From Oasisia sp. SBJ-2009 (taxonomy: Eukaryota > Annelida > Polychaeta > Sabellida > Siboglinidae): a DNA stretch of 64,000 nucleotides. The position numbers were made by a program, and so were the translations under genes. The first letter of the stretch is position 1, and the number at the start of each line of letters is the position of its first letter. Where the stretch lies: assembly GCA_964017155.1 (NCBI GenBank), contig OZ024866.1, forward strand, positions 18,244,358-18,308,357. Reading direction: 5' to 3'. Shown here piece after piece: positions 9,666 through 22,039 of this stretch. The notes under the pieces were generated by a model. The model saw only the letters and a program-made list of their open reading frames with translations, was not told the origin of the DNA and searched no databases.

Positions 9666-12600
9666 GACATACGAATGAAAAATAGACAATCAGCTATGAG
9701 CAAGAACAGATGCTAATTGCTTATATTGTTTTGTTTGTTTTTCGTAAATAAACAATAAGGTATACCTTAGTGCAGTTATTCTGATGCGAGCTTACCATAG
9801 TTTTGCTGTAACTAATTATGGTTAAAACACAATAACATGCAAATAATAATACCTACTATTATATTAAAAATACCTCTATATCTTAATCGTGTGGTGTGTC
9901 TTGTTAATACGTTCTCCATATGTAAATATGTGATGTTTTATTGGATTTGGAATATTTTTATAGACATACAGTTTTCAATATGATTGTTCATGAGAACAGT
10001 ACACTACGATATTGAACCAACATGAGTCAATGTATTTTGTCTGGTTTTGGTTTTACAATGTAATATTCTGTAAATTATATGTTGTCTCATAGTATAGTTG
10101 TGTAAGAGCAAGTCATTAAATATATTTGATGATACACACATACTAGCCTATATTTGTACTTTTATACACAAGTTGCGTATTTGTTCCGTTGATAAATGTT
10201 CATAATTTAGTGTGCGTTAAGCCAAAACTGTGAATGTGAATTTTTGTCTGCAATAACATTGTTTGATACATACACAGTCGCACATCGTTATAACGCGATA
10301 GTTCGTGAAATGGAACCACATTATAAACGGGATGTATTACAGAGTGTATTCCGCCAGGGGCGCCACCACCACCATCACCATGAAGAACGCCACTGAAACA
10401 ACCGAAGTCAATGGCCGACCTCGATTGAGCTACGCGAATCACTCGAGTAATCCAAGTACCAATCGAACATTCAAGATAAGATCACTTGCTCACGTGTCCC
10501 TTCTTTACATAGGTAAATAAGGTCAATCTTCAAGGCAATCGAGGTTTGGAGAGGATTCACTCGAGTAACTACGTTATTAGCAGTGAGGTCTAGAGCCAAT
10601 TGGGAATATAGGCCCTACAGGCTACTGCACAAGACGTTCATTAAACATTACACGACACAATCAACATGGATCAAAGTCACCACATTCTATGAATTATAAT
10701 TTAAGACCAAGAAGATGAACATCACATTTACACATTGAACAACTGATTATTTTATTTATTTGCATAAGGGGTTTATCTCCGTGATCACGATCATCGCCGT
10801 TTAGTTGAATTACTCTCGTGGTACTGCGTGCGCATCATAAACCGGATACCACGTTAGCGTTACGTGCGTAATCTGAGTAGGCCAATCGAAGTCGGCCAAT
10901 GTGCTGGCCGCGAGGGCTATGTGCGGCTTATAAAACTTACTATTTTAGAGAGAGAAAAAACATTGCCAGTAAACGTCAGTATGTATTATGTTAACATGGT
11001 ACACACTGTCAAATGGTGAACTTAGTAAAACTCACGAATGGGGTACATTTTTGAAATGAATTAAGAAACATTACGCCACTTCTGCCGATGCGAACAGAAC
11101 GATTATACAGTTGGCCTACCGCTGATCTAAAATAATAACCTTGCTATCAGCAACCGAAAGACACAAATGAATTGACACGTTGCGGAAGTCGGCAAAATAT
11201 TAGAACCTATATTTGGCTATTATAATCACGCTCACTTTCAATCAATCCCCAAAAAATTATATTTAGATCGCACATTTACGGTGTCAACTATAATTATTAC
11301 AATTAGCCGCGGTTCAGATCGACGCAGTTGACGAATTCCTATTTGGGCGCACCAGTAAATGTGTTTTAGCGAAACTTTAACTTGCTGGGCACTGTTGACA
11401 TGACATTTAGGCCTAGTATTATATTGTTTTTCGCCCTCCGATTCGTAAGCAGTGTAATTGCAATTTACAAGATGGCGAAGGTATCCGTTCGCCACGGAAG
11501 CGGATGCCACGCCCGACTGGCAGGCCGGCCAAGAGAGAGAGACACGATTTATGGCGCAAAACAAACATAGTGCTCAGCGCACCATAGTTACTGCACATAA
11601 TGCCATTTAAACAACATCAAAGCAGTTAGTCACGTTTAAACACATGGGAGGTCACCGCGCAAACCAAGCGCTATTTATACAATAAACACGTGTGAATAAC
11701 AATTGGATTAGAGCAAAAACCCTATTCAAGGATCATACCCTACAATCAGGCGTGCCTTATCAGTTTTAAAATAAATGTAGTGTAACTTATTGGAGGATCT
11801 TCACATGCATATACGTCATTCCTACATGTTGTCTCTTTAGTATTTTCATATATGGATAAAATTACTTATAGACATGCTGGATATTGTTTGAAAAACGTTC
11901 AGCCGCTTTTATGTCTCAGGTTTAGGAGAAACTCTTTACCTTTTCGTGAACAGACATGCAACATTTTATTTGACTATTATTAAATTAATACTTAATACTT
12001 TATTGCCTCCAGAATATGTTTCTGGGCCCGCAAATGTTGACCAAAGAAGCCCCGCTCAAAACACTACCATCGGCCTTCGAAACGTCATCATAATTGTTGC
12101 ATTTATAATGCGCCGTTCCAGTAATCATTGTTGAATGAATGAATAAAAGTTTATTCAGAACATTGTACTCAGAACATTGTTAACAACTCTTAAACACAAT
12201 ACAAACAAGCAAATTTAACTGCAATACTAAAAGTTGCAATGTTCGAAAGGGGGGTAATTTTGAAGTCAATTGTTATTTCTGTCAGTTTACCACTGTTCAC
12301 CGGCGCTCCTATCTAATGTTCTCGAAACAGATAGGGGAAACCCGGGTAAAACGGGATACTCGGCTAATATGGGAAATTGCTATATGCAATGAAAAGTGCT
12401 GCCACAAAGCGTATTTTGGCTTCCAACTAGCGTAGCGGCATCTGCTGACTACTATACAAACCAATTGGTTGGCAAATCTTTAGGTTTCCCCTAAGTCTTG
12501 CAATTGAGGTCAGATTTTAAGCAACTTTCGCCTTTGCTGTCGATATCGGGTGCAACATATCACAGCGTCGGGACAGCCACTTGATATGATCGGTGTCCTC

Positions 12601-12940
12601 AGTGCACAATGGGCAGGCGCTGTCAGAGTTGACTGTGCTCACGCGACCGCAGCGGTCCAGGTAGCCGGAGTCTCTCTACACAATGAGACAAATGACGGCC
12701 TAATGAGTTCACCGAAACTACCAATTGTTAACTCAAAAGCGCTGTTGGGCATAGCATTTACACCTTGACAGCAATTGTCCAAGTTTCCACCAGACTCGGG
12801 TCACAGCCAGCGTCTCCTTTGGCAGATTCAAAAGCGTTGGCAACAGCACGGAGTAGCCATGTTTATGCAGAATACGGTAAACAAGTTACCTAAGTTAACT
12901 TAAGTAACGCTTTGAGCCCTGTTTGACGTGTAAGCAACCC
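9666..12940. other. Intergenic, no gene seen
   Basis: No repeat family, RNA gene or convincing exon was recognised. Open frames here are short and lack splice or domain support. Short low-complexity tracts occur, for example CCACCACCACCATCACCATG at 10364-10383. Confidence 0.5.
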
Positions 12941-14844
12941 TGAGTCTACTTCGTAGAGATATGTGTTGTTAAAATTAAAGTAGCTGATTGATTGATTGAT
13001 TGGAATTCTAATTGATGAGAAGATTTCCAAGATAAGAAAGCAACGTGTCAGTCTTGACGCTGACAAAAGATGTCATTAATCGGGAAGTCAATCGCGTTCA
13101 CTCAAGGCTGCCACGGCGACACCTGTTGGTTATTGACCTAGAGGTTAGGAGGTCACGACTAACTCGTGCAGACTCATGCAGGCTTCACGGGCGAACATCT
13201 GGATCTAGCTTTATTTAGCGATAGTCTATGTATGTTTAGCCATTCAACAACTGTGGTAGAAGGTTCATCATTTAGTAATTACTCGCTTGTGTTGTGTTGT
13301 ACATTACTACTCAAATGTATTAAAGTACTAAACAAAGTGTTGGCATACATGCATATCGGGTTCATCATTATATAATTTACATCGATGTGCGTTATGCCAG
13401 TGTCACCGCAGTGTTAGATAACGCTAAGATAATGCCTCCCTCAACGTCACATAGTTAATAATAATAATAATAAAATACTTATACTGTGCCCGATCAATTA
13501 ATAATTGCTCTCGGGCGCAAACATAATAATGCGCACACATTCAAACGATATACTAAGAAATAAACGGGCAAATATACCTAAAATGCAATCACCAAAAATT
13601 GTCTTATCGATAAAGCCGGGAACTCATCCATTCTGGTTCGTTCGTGACACTGTCTTGGATATGACGTCATCGCGGTCTCACACTCGTGGACGTTTTGTTT
13701 TTGGAAATTTTCAGCCACGCGCGACACGTCCGTATCTGTATTCTGGTCTTTTCATTCACGCCAGATATAACCTGAATGCAAGACACGTAACTTCAGTCGC
13801 GTCTCGGCAGACATTTAGGTCAGTGTTCTACATAGCAGTGCCCAAGCAACTGATTCTTATCTTACCCCGGGGTAGTTAAACTGGGTAAAAAAAATTGTAT
13901 TGTTGACGCTGTTTTATAAAACATTCGTCCGTGGGTTAGAGAACTTAGAGAACAGGTTTTATACAACGTTTCGTCTCGCGCTTTCTCATATAATACAACT
14001 CGAGAGGATGATAGGCCTACATGTCGTTATTTGTACTCACCATTCCCGACATTTCGGGATAAAGTTCATCTGTTTTGTTATATCTCTAGTATGGCCGTAA
14101 GCGTGATCATTAGTCCGGTTTTCAGAACCAGGTCAAATGTTTTGAAAGGGTTTCCCTACGGAAAATATTTCGGGAAGGTTTGATGTTAATAAAAAATACA
14201 GCGCCACAACAAATAGCACGATGTGTCCAAAGTCCCGACAATCAGGACCCTTGTTTTCTCGCTTTTCCTATTACATAGCATATGGTCCAGCATCAAGTTA
14301 AGGTTTAGAAAGCTGAGCTTTGGTTTTGGTTCACACCTGTCGATGTCTTCGGAGTAACTTTCACCAGAAATAATGACGCTTTGGTCAGAACAACACTTTG
14401 TCTATGTGAGTTTCTGCTTCTATATTAGTATCATCAAATTACATAGGGATTACATCCTTGACGTGTTGTTAAAGTTCTACGATATTGCCAACTCAGTTTG
14501 CCAGTCTTTATTTGTTTCGTTTGCACCTTAGAAGTCAAATGAATAATACAGTGCAAAGTTAAGTTAATGATCCCTTGTTTTCAGGAATTGTTTTCTTAAA
14601 AATAAATGCTCAGATTAAAATTACACCATTTTGTGCTTATTTATAACTTAATTAATTTTCACTAATTAATTCTTTGAATTTACCTGTCGCCGAGCAATTT
14701 TAGGACAACATGTTGACTTGCAGCCAAAAAAGGTTCAGAATGGTTGCATTACGGTAACGGATGGAATAGAGCTTTCCTTGCTTCCACGAGATAATTACAG
14801 TATTTCTGTACATATTGTTGCGTACACAAATTAATGGTTTAAAA
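12941..14844. other. Intergenic, no gene seen
   Basis: Contains GATT repeats at about 12984-13001 and a short ATA run near 13457. A 124-residue open frame at 13505-13879 begins with a non-ATG codon and shows no known motif, so I do not call it a gene. Confidence 0.5.
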
Positions 14845-15385
14845 AAATCCAATTGCATCATGTTCTCTCAATATATGTACAATGTAGTGAACATTTTAAT
14901 CCAAGTGTATCATGTTCTCTCAATGCATGTACATTGTAGTTAACATTTTAATCAAATTGTATCATATTCTCTGAATACACGTACAGTGTAGTTAATATTT
15001 TATTCCAATATTATCATGTTCTCTCAATGCATGTTCAGTGTAGTTAACATTTTATTCCAATTCAATTGTATCATATTCTCTCAATATATATACTGTGTAG
15101 TTAACAGTTTAATCCAATTGTATCATATTCCCTCAATACATATACAGTGTAGCTAACAGTTTGATCCAATTGTATGATATTCTTTCAATACATATACAGT
15201 GTAGCTAACAGTTTGATCCAATTGTATCATATTCCCTCAATACATATACAGTGTAGCTAACAGTTTGATACAATTGTATGATATTCTTTCAATACATATA
15301 CAATGTAGTCATAAATTTGATCCAACTGTATCATTATTCTCTCAATACATATACAATGTAATTAACAATTTGATCCAATACAATA
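14845..15385. repeat. 52-bp minisatellite, about 10 copies
   Basis: The word CATGTTCTCT (variants CATATTCCCT, GATATTCTTT) starts at 14859, 14911, 14963, 15015, 15072, 15124, 15176, 15228, 15280 and 15332. The spacing is 52 bp throughout except for one 57-bp unit with a 5-bp insertion. Each unit has the order TCTCTCAATACATATAC-AGTGTAG-TTAACAGTTT-ATCCAATTGTAT. Variant types alternate in the right half (CATATTCCC and GATATTCTT), which suggests a recent 104-bp dimer expansion. Confidence 0.95.
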
Positions 15386-15626
15386 ACCCCTACACATACT
15401 GTTGTAGCCTACTTGCAATTGCTGTGACTTATACATACCAACAATTGCAGCAAGTATTGGTACTTATTAGACACAACAATCAAGTACTCTTTGGGGGCAG
15501 GGGTCAAGAAAAAGCAAACTCTATGTATGCTTTCGACAATGTTGACAATTATGAACGACTCCTGACCTAAGTACCCATAAGATATTTGCTTGTTCAATGA
15601 CGACAACACTTATTATTATAATTATA

Positions 15627-15742
<116 letters not shown>

Positions 15743-17007
15743 GACAATAGCAATTGCGGCAGACATACACAGTCGCTGTGAAGAGAATGCAGCATTGGCA
15801 GATCTCTGCTTTCGGTGATCACTCTTCTCTGTAGTGTGTAGATTTGGAGGGCAACCCAGTTTCTCCAGCAAGTTGAACAAACCACTTCTCCTCGCTAGGT
15901 CGATGAAGGCAATGTACAGCGATTTTCTTTGTTCTCTATATTTCTCTTGTATATTATATATAAATATAATATATATAAAGATGTAATTGGTAGTGGTTCG
16001 AAACCGGAGTAAAAACTAGGTCTTCACTTCAAATATAAATAAATATAATTAAATAGCGCGAAGTCTAGTTAAGGTTATTCAAGGTTCTTTGTATGCATAA
16101 CAATACTAGATAAAGTAACGCGTCAATAAAAAATGATAACAAGAACATGATTTACAGTACCTGCATGAGCATGTAGACTATGGTATTGATTAGATTACCG
16201 TGGGACACATGCCGTTCGACTAGCATAATTACAGACAGTGGAGATTCATGCATCCAATGTCAGATGTTACATAAATAACTCCTATTCAACCTACTGCTCA
16301 ACTTTTTGTCCACACACTGCCGTTGTCTAAATTCGTGAGACGTAATATGTATGCTTTGGGTACCGCGGCGATCACTGGCCAAGACCGTAAAAGGCGGAGT
16401 ATTTTCAAAGCAATTCAGGAAAGCGGAACTTTTTCTAGTAAAACGGAAACAGCCGAAGATTTATCAGAAGACTTGGAGGGTCCGTGATTTTGTAGTGGGA
16501 TTAATTATGTGAATGCACCTATTTTGGGCGCTTTGGCCCGTAGGCAATTTGCACAACAACGTGCAATAATTGCAGGTAGGGCATAACGCGCATGCATGGG
16601 CGTTTTCAAACATTCGTAACCATTAGTGGCAATTTGTTAATTAATATGGCCGCGATGCTACAAAAATAAATGACAACGAAACGGTAAGTCAACTGTAGTA
16701 ACATCTTGTTCGTAGTAAATAAATGACTACTCACTAGCTGGATTCCGGAGCAACCAAATGCAATATTCTTGCCAAGATAGTGATGTGGGCACTATACCTC
16801 AACACGGCCGCTTTGTTCCATCTTATTCTAATACCCCGGAAGTGACACGGGAACTGATCTATTCGACACACATACTAGGCACATATGGCTAATTGTGTCT
16901 AATGATAACACCAGCCGGGCTGGACGAACATACCAGACCGCCCACGCGCTATACGCGGAAAATGGAGTGGCTGTTGACCGCAAAGGTCAGTGGAAGCGAC
17001 AAGCTGT
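15743..17007. other. Intergenic upstream of LicD gene 1
   Basis: No gene seen. AT-rich to about 16350, then progressively more GC- and CpG-rich toward the LicD promoter. Confidence 0.5.
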
Positions 17008-17008
17008 G

Positions 17009-17037
17009 ATTGGCGAGCCGCGTGACCCATTTAAAAG
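17009..17037 (+). promoter_or_regulatory. Candidate CCAAT/TATA-like promoter of LicD gene 1
   Basis: An inverted CCAAT box (ATTGG at about 17009) is followed by a TATA-like ATTTAAAAG at 17029-17037, about 170 bp upstream of the LicD start codon, in CpG-rich sequence. A start site near 17060 would give a 5' UTR of roughly 150 nt. This is inferred from motif order and distance only. Confidence 0.3.
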
Positions 17038-17207
17038 CCTTGCTGCACACAGGTAGGAGACGCGTCACACGCTCGCGACACAGACGCTGCCGGGAGACCA
17101 GGAGAATGTAGGCATGTAGCGTCGCGTGTCGTGTATATGGCGTACGCATGTGGACATAATTATACAGACTCGTCGTTGCAGAAAGGAGGAATTGTCGCGG
17201 CTAAAAC

Positions 17208-18062
17208 ATGAACATATCAAAGAAAATCATCAGGTCGTCGTCGTTAGCGCGGTGTGTGCTCGTGTTAATTTCGATAGGCGTCATGTACATGTTATTTGCG
17301 ACAAACACGCGACAGCGCGCCGGTCAAGTCGCATTATCAACAGTTACGGTGAAGGTGAAATTAACAAACGTTCCAGTTGCCTTCCAGCCAGCGATGACCG
17401 ACGCTGACCACGCTACCCTGATGACGGTGATGCGTCGTTTCTCTGAGGCGGCCAAAGCCGCCAACATAACGTTCTTCATGTACTGGGGCACTCTCATCGG
17501 CTCCTACCGCCACCACGGGCGAATACCGTGGGACGACGACATCGATATCATGCTACCCACTAAGCAGAAGACGCAACTCGAGACGATGCTCAAATCGCTG
17601 GCCCCGGACTACCTTTATGCCAAGTCGAAATATGTACGATGGAAAGTTTTCGCGAATCATTCGAAACCATTGAAGGGAGTTTCGTGGAAATACCCCTTTA
17701 TCGACGTGTCGTTCTATTTGGAAGACGATACGCATTTGTGGGATGAAGACCCCGGATATAAACCTACGAATATATACCGGAAGTCGGACGTTTTCCCGCT
17801 CATGCGCAGACCGTTCAGCGGGCTGATGCTTCCGGCACCCTCGAATACGCTTGCCGTTCTGAAACAGTTCCAATTGGACAAGTGTGTGTCGAGCTACTAT
17901 AAGCACAGTGTAGAGGAAGCTATCCCCGCCGCTCAACGGATGTCGATTCCGTGCAATGAATTGTGGGATACTGTTCCCTTCGTGTTCCGGACGAACTCTG
18001 GCTACGGGACGAACGAAACGCTCAAAATCGGATCTCACGTCGTAAGCTGGTTTATACCATAA
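17208..18062 (+). CDS. LicD-family type II membrane protein 1 (fukutin/LicD-like transferase)
   Basis: An intronless 284-residue protein. Residues 13-30 form a single hydrophobic anchor after a short basic N-terminus, so a Golgi type II orientation is predicted. A short stem leads to a LicD-type nucleotidyltransferase-fold domain at about 63-284. Visible motifs are GTLIGSYRHHG (94-104), the acidic catalytic motif WDDDID (108-113), WKVF (145-148), PFIDVSF (163-169) and RRPFSGLMLPAP (200-211). N-glycosylation sequons are at Asn86, Asn150 and Asn269. The LicD family includes bacterial phosphocholine transferases and animal fukutin and FKRP, which transfer ribitol phosphate; the substrate here is unknown. 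The ATG at 17208 has A at -3 and precedes the anchor directly. The paralog at 42303-43523 shares the whole domain. Long antisense open frames over it are shadows. Confidence 0.88.
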   Translation: MNISKKIIRSSSLARCVLVLISIGVMYMLFATNTRQRAGQVALSTVTVKVKLTNVPVAFQPAMTDADHATLMTVMRRFSEAAKAANITFFMYWGTLIGSYRHHGRIPWDDDIDIMLPTKQKTQLETMLKSLAPDYLYAKSKYVRWKVFANHSKPLKGVSWKYPFIDVSFYLEDDTHLWDEDPGYKPTNIYRKSDVFPLMRRPFSGLMLPAPSNTLAVLKQFQLDKCVSSYYKHSVEEAIPAAQRMSIPCNELWDTVPFVFRTNSGYGTNETLKIGSHVVSWFIP

Positions 18063-20544
18063 ACTGTACATTTGACCAATAACGCGCAAATACTGTCACT
18101 AGGACATGCATGTTTTTGTAATGTAAGATATTTTATACTTTTGCATGAAGATTTGTGAAATTTTTGATGTGTGCTTGAGCGTGTCCGTCTTTGCGTTGAT
18201 GTGTGCAGCGTATTTAGAGGGAATGAGGCGGGCTGTAACCAAATGGAAAGCTCCATTGGTTCATATATGTGAGCAAAACACTTATTTACCTTACTATAAT
18301 AGTTGTATATGATTATAATACTTAAACTTGTATTCGGATTCCACTATCCTGGTTTTTAAATACAAATTTCCAGTGAATTAACACGCCCCAAAAACTATCT
18401 CTTTCGAACCTCTATAGGCCTATATCAATGGTTCTCAACCTTTATGGGCTGCAACCCAAATTCTTGTTTGGAAAATCCTCGGTGACCTATGCGTGAAATT
18501 AAACGATTGTGAAGACAAATTCAGTCATGGTAAATAAATAATATTAAAATGGAGTAATGTATTTTGTGCAAAATAGTTCTAATGAATTAATAAATCAAAC
18601 AAATGTTGAAGGATCCCGGCTGGAAGAACATTCTCGTCTTCATTATTATATAACTTACGTACATAATAACATTGGTGGTAAGAATTTATATTGAACACAA
18701 GTTCAGCATCTATAAGCAAACAGAAGCAAACACTATGCAAACATAGTTAATTAAAGACATTAAAGTATACAATTTACGACAATTTATGCATGGCTAGTAG
18801 GTTCTACCAATAACAACGGCAATTACATTTTCTGGGAGGAAACATCCTCACTGTTAGTTGTCAGGGATACTATTTATTTCAGCACAAACAATTACTCTAT
18901 ATGGTACCTTTTTGGCGTCGTACGTTTCATTTAAAATAGTCGGTCGTTTATCCCTTGTCTGTTGTCACTATGCAAGGACCCATGATTGTTGTCTTGAAAA
19001 ACGCTAGGGCAAATGTGGATGTATCGCGGATTAATAACTATGATATCATGTTCTATCCCATTATTTTAGAATTGTCCATCCCATTATGCAGCAAATACTC
19101 GCTATGATGCGTTTTATAACATATCATAGGTGTCGCAATGTTCCTAGCAATTTTATGTCTTGTACCAATTTTATTACTGGCATTCCAACGTGTATTTGAA
19201 GACGTTTTAAATTTGTTTTAAACGGACAATAAAATTATTGTTTTGTATGGCAAAGTGTTCTGTATTTCGTCGCTTTGATAAGCTCGCGCGAATAAATAAA
19301 CCTAACGTGCACTAGGACGACTCACACTGTTGGCAACAGCAGAATACCTGGCATTTTGTCACATTAACGCGATGAATAACTTAACCGAATGCTCATGTCT
19401 TGCGTGCGCAAATTCGTCATTATTGTATATTGCAGCACTTAAATATATCGCGTGTAGCACGTTTTTGTTTCTCAAAATGATGATAGTAATAGATGGAATA
19501 TGTTGCACAATCCTGTAAATTATCCTACATGTAAAAGCATGTACATTTTATTTCATTCTTTAGCTTATAAATTACACGATGGAGGTTAACACGATAGTAG
19601 ACGAAAGTTAATTAGTAGTCACATTATATGTGCTACCTGTATACGTTATTTTGTTTATAAAATATTACGGTGAACCATTGCCACCAAGTCATGCACAGAT
19701 ACTGGCACTCGTAATCCTACATACCCTGTAATAACAATTCAGTCGGCACAATCAGCGGACCACAGCAGCCTAAGAGAATGTCAAAGAAGCCTCTGTTACT
19801 TCTTGATACAGAAAGAAGGCATTGATGCACGCGGATCTTGAAGGGTTGAGCATCATTATCATATATCTCACCAACTATGTTGTCGGTGAGTCGATTCCAG
19901 AGACATGGAACGCAGAGTGGGTGAAAGTTCTGCCCGTAGATTGGATTCTTGAGTCTGGTTCAGTGAATGTATCACTGGGCATTTATTATGGCCTATTTAT
20001 TATCTTGTACATGTTTTACGTTGATTTTACATAATGTCTTCACTACATATTTTTAATATACCCTTTATTTTTTATAATAAAGTTTAGCTGTTATTTATTT
20101 ATTTATAATTTATTACTATTATTTGTATACATATTGTATGTATTATCAATTATTTAACATATTTAATATGATAATTGTTTCGTAACTTATTGATATTCCG
20201 CACATGTACATGCATATATATGTATGTACTCACAGCGCCCTCGAATGGATGTTATTTAGATTTATGGCGCTATATAAATGCACATATTCTTAATACTAAC
20301 AGACTGGTAGGGGACAGTATCTACGACAACACGTCTCGGCTTGCAGCACTGTATTTATGAGATGTGTCAATGTGTGCATAGAATCCGAACATCACCTTTG
20401 CCCACCGCTCTTTTTTTTTGTCGCGGTTCCATTGCCACGCAAAGGACACGATGGTAATTGATAGGTTTATAGCACAGCAGCTTGACATCTGTAGGGAGTG
20501 CCCTGCCACAGCGGCGTGCTGACGTGGCCACGGCACAATAGTTG
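18063..20544. other. 3' flank of LicD gene 1 and intergenic DNA
   Basis: AATAAA occurs at 18533-18538, about 470 bp after the stop, as a possible polyadenylation signal, but it lies near a transposon fragment. The remainder is AT-rich with no recognised gene. Confidence 0.4.
18428..18495 (+). mobile_element. hAT (Charlie-like) terminal fragment
   Basis: CAATGGTTCTCAACCTTT followed by GGGCTGCAACCCAAATTC resembles the conserved terminus of Charlie-type hAT MITEs (consensus of the type CAGTGGTTCTCAACC, then a GCGACCC block). The opposite terminus was not found nearby, so this is a fragment. Confidence 0.45.
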
Positions 20545-21664
20545 ATAGGGCCCGTAAGTGTGTCACGATAAATGGCGTGACTCCGCGCGATAGGAGCTCA
20601 TTGGATTCTAAGCGAGACAATTGGGGACTGGTCACAAGAATAATACACAATAAAATAGTTTACGGGATTTGTATTTTACATTGCTGTACATTGTGGTTTC
20701 GATAAGCACTTATATCTGACAAGTTGTCTAAATTCGCATAATTATAACACATGTGTACGTTTGCCCCAAACACGCGAAAAATGGCACTTACGCGAAAAAT
20801 GGCACATTTCATTATTAGTCAAGATCGCCAAACGCAAGTACTTGCCGCTATTGCCATGGCAACCACCATTATAATCGATTAAAATTCATGATTTCCGTGA
20901 TCATTGTCACCGGCAAAGTGTTCCACTGCTTCTGCTTGTAATAATCCTTCGGACAGTATAACTGAAATAGTTAGACTGGAACCGTTCGATTATTACAACC
21001 AAAAACAAAACGAAGTCCTATACGTTAACATGGAGAATATGGACCTCCTGCCCCCAACTGCCCCCAGCCTCGTTTTCGCGCGCGAGACTTACACGCCCCA
21101 TAGTTTATAGGGCCCGTAAGTGTGTCACGATAAATGGCGTGACTCCGCGCGATAGGAGTTTATTGGGGTCTAAGCGAGACAATTGGGGACTGGACACAAG
21201 AATAATACACAATAAAATAGTTTACGGGATTTGCATTTTACATTGCTGTACATTGTGGTTTCGATAAGCACTTATATCTGACAAGTTGTCTAAATTCGCA
21301 TAATCATAACACATGTGTACCTTTGCCCCAAACAGGTTGTACTACGCGAAAAATGGCACTTTTCATTATTAGTCAAGATCGCCAAACGCAAGTACTTGCC
21401 GCTATTGCCATGGCAACCACCATTATAATCGATTACAATTCATGATTTCCGTGATCATTGTCACCGGCAAAGTGTTTCACTGCTTCTGCTTGTAATAATC
21501 CTTCGGACAGTATAACTGAAATAGTTAGACTGGAACCGTTCGATTATTACAACCAAAAACAAAACGAAGTCCTATACGTTATCATGGAGAATATGGACCT
21601 CCTGCCCCCAACTGCCCCCAGCTTCGTTTTCGCGTGCGAGAATTACACGCCATATTCTAGTAGT
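20545..21664. repeat. Tandem duplication of a roughly 560-bp segment
   Basis: ATAGGGCCCGTAAGTGTGTC starts at 20545 and again at 21107, and the two following segments match almost base for base. Copy 1 carries an extra ACGCGAAAAATGGCACTT partial duplication near 20775, so downstream offsets are 554 bp. Each copy contains a 68-69 codon open frame (20904-21110 and 21458-21667) that differs by a few substitutions and has no frameshift. It starts with TTG, not ATG, and has no known domain, so coding is unproven. Confidence 0.93.
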
Positions 21665-21686
21665 TGATAGGTACCAACTGTCATGC

Positions 21687-21974
21687 ATGGCTAAACAGCA
21701 AACGACCCGGGTATCCGGCAATAAGAGCAGAGCTTTTCAATATGTTATCTGGACATCTGTGGGTTTGATAGATGGTTCTAAGCGTTGGTACATTTACAGA
21801 CCGTGCCACAGGTATCATGTGACTAAATTACTGCGCCAACCGTGGGTGCAGCGCAAATACCCGCCCCAGTTTGAAGACGGATACACGACTGGTGGGATTC
21901 TCAATTCACGTTCTAAACATTGCATGGTACACGAGCATTGTGAGGCTGAAATCACCCAACATGATATCACATAA
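21687..21974 (+). CDS. Unrecognised 95-codon ORF
   Basis: The open frame starts at ATG directly after the tandem duplication. Its composition is protein-like, including [17 protein letters not shown] and [19 protein letters not shown] with three Cys and four His in the C-terminal half. I do not recognise the family. It could be an exon or a transposon-derived fragment. No splice or promoter evidence decides the matter. Confidence 0.22.
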   Translation: MAKQQTTRVSGNKSRAFQYVIWTSVGLIDGSKRWYIYRPCHRYHVTKLLRQPWVQRKYPPQFEDGYTTGGILNSRSKHCMVHEHCEAEITQHDIT

Positions 21975-22039
21975 CACGCGGCCGACCACATTTATCGCGG
22001 GCGATTTCATTGAGTGACGTGAAAAGAGCAGCTTTGTCA

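Noticed and set aside
17208..18062. Bacterial licD operon or horizontally acquired phosphocholine pathway
   Set aside because: The protein has a type II anchor, N-glycosylation sequons and an animal paralog; no choline kinase or transporter genes adjoin it.
17553..18089. 178-codon minus-strand open frame
   Set aside because: Antisense shadow of LicD gene 1 with no domain of its own.
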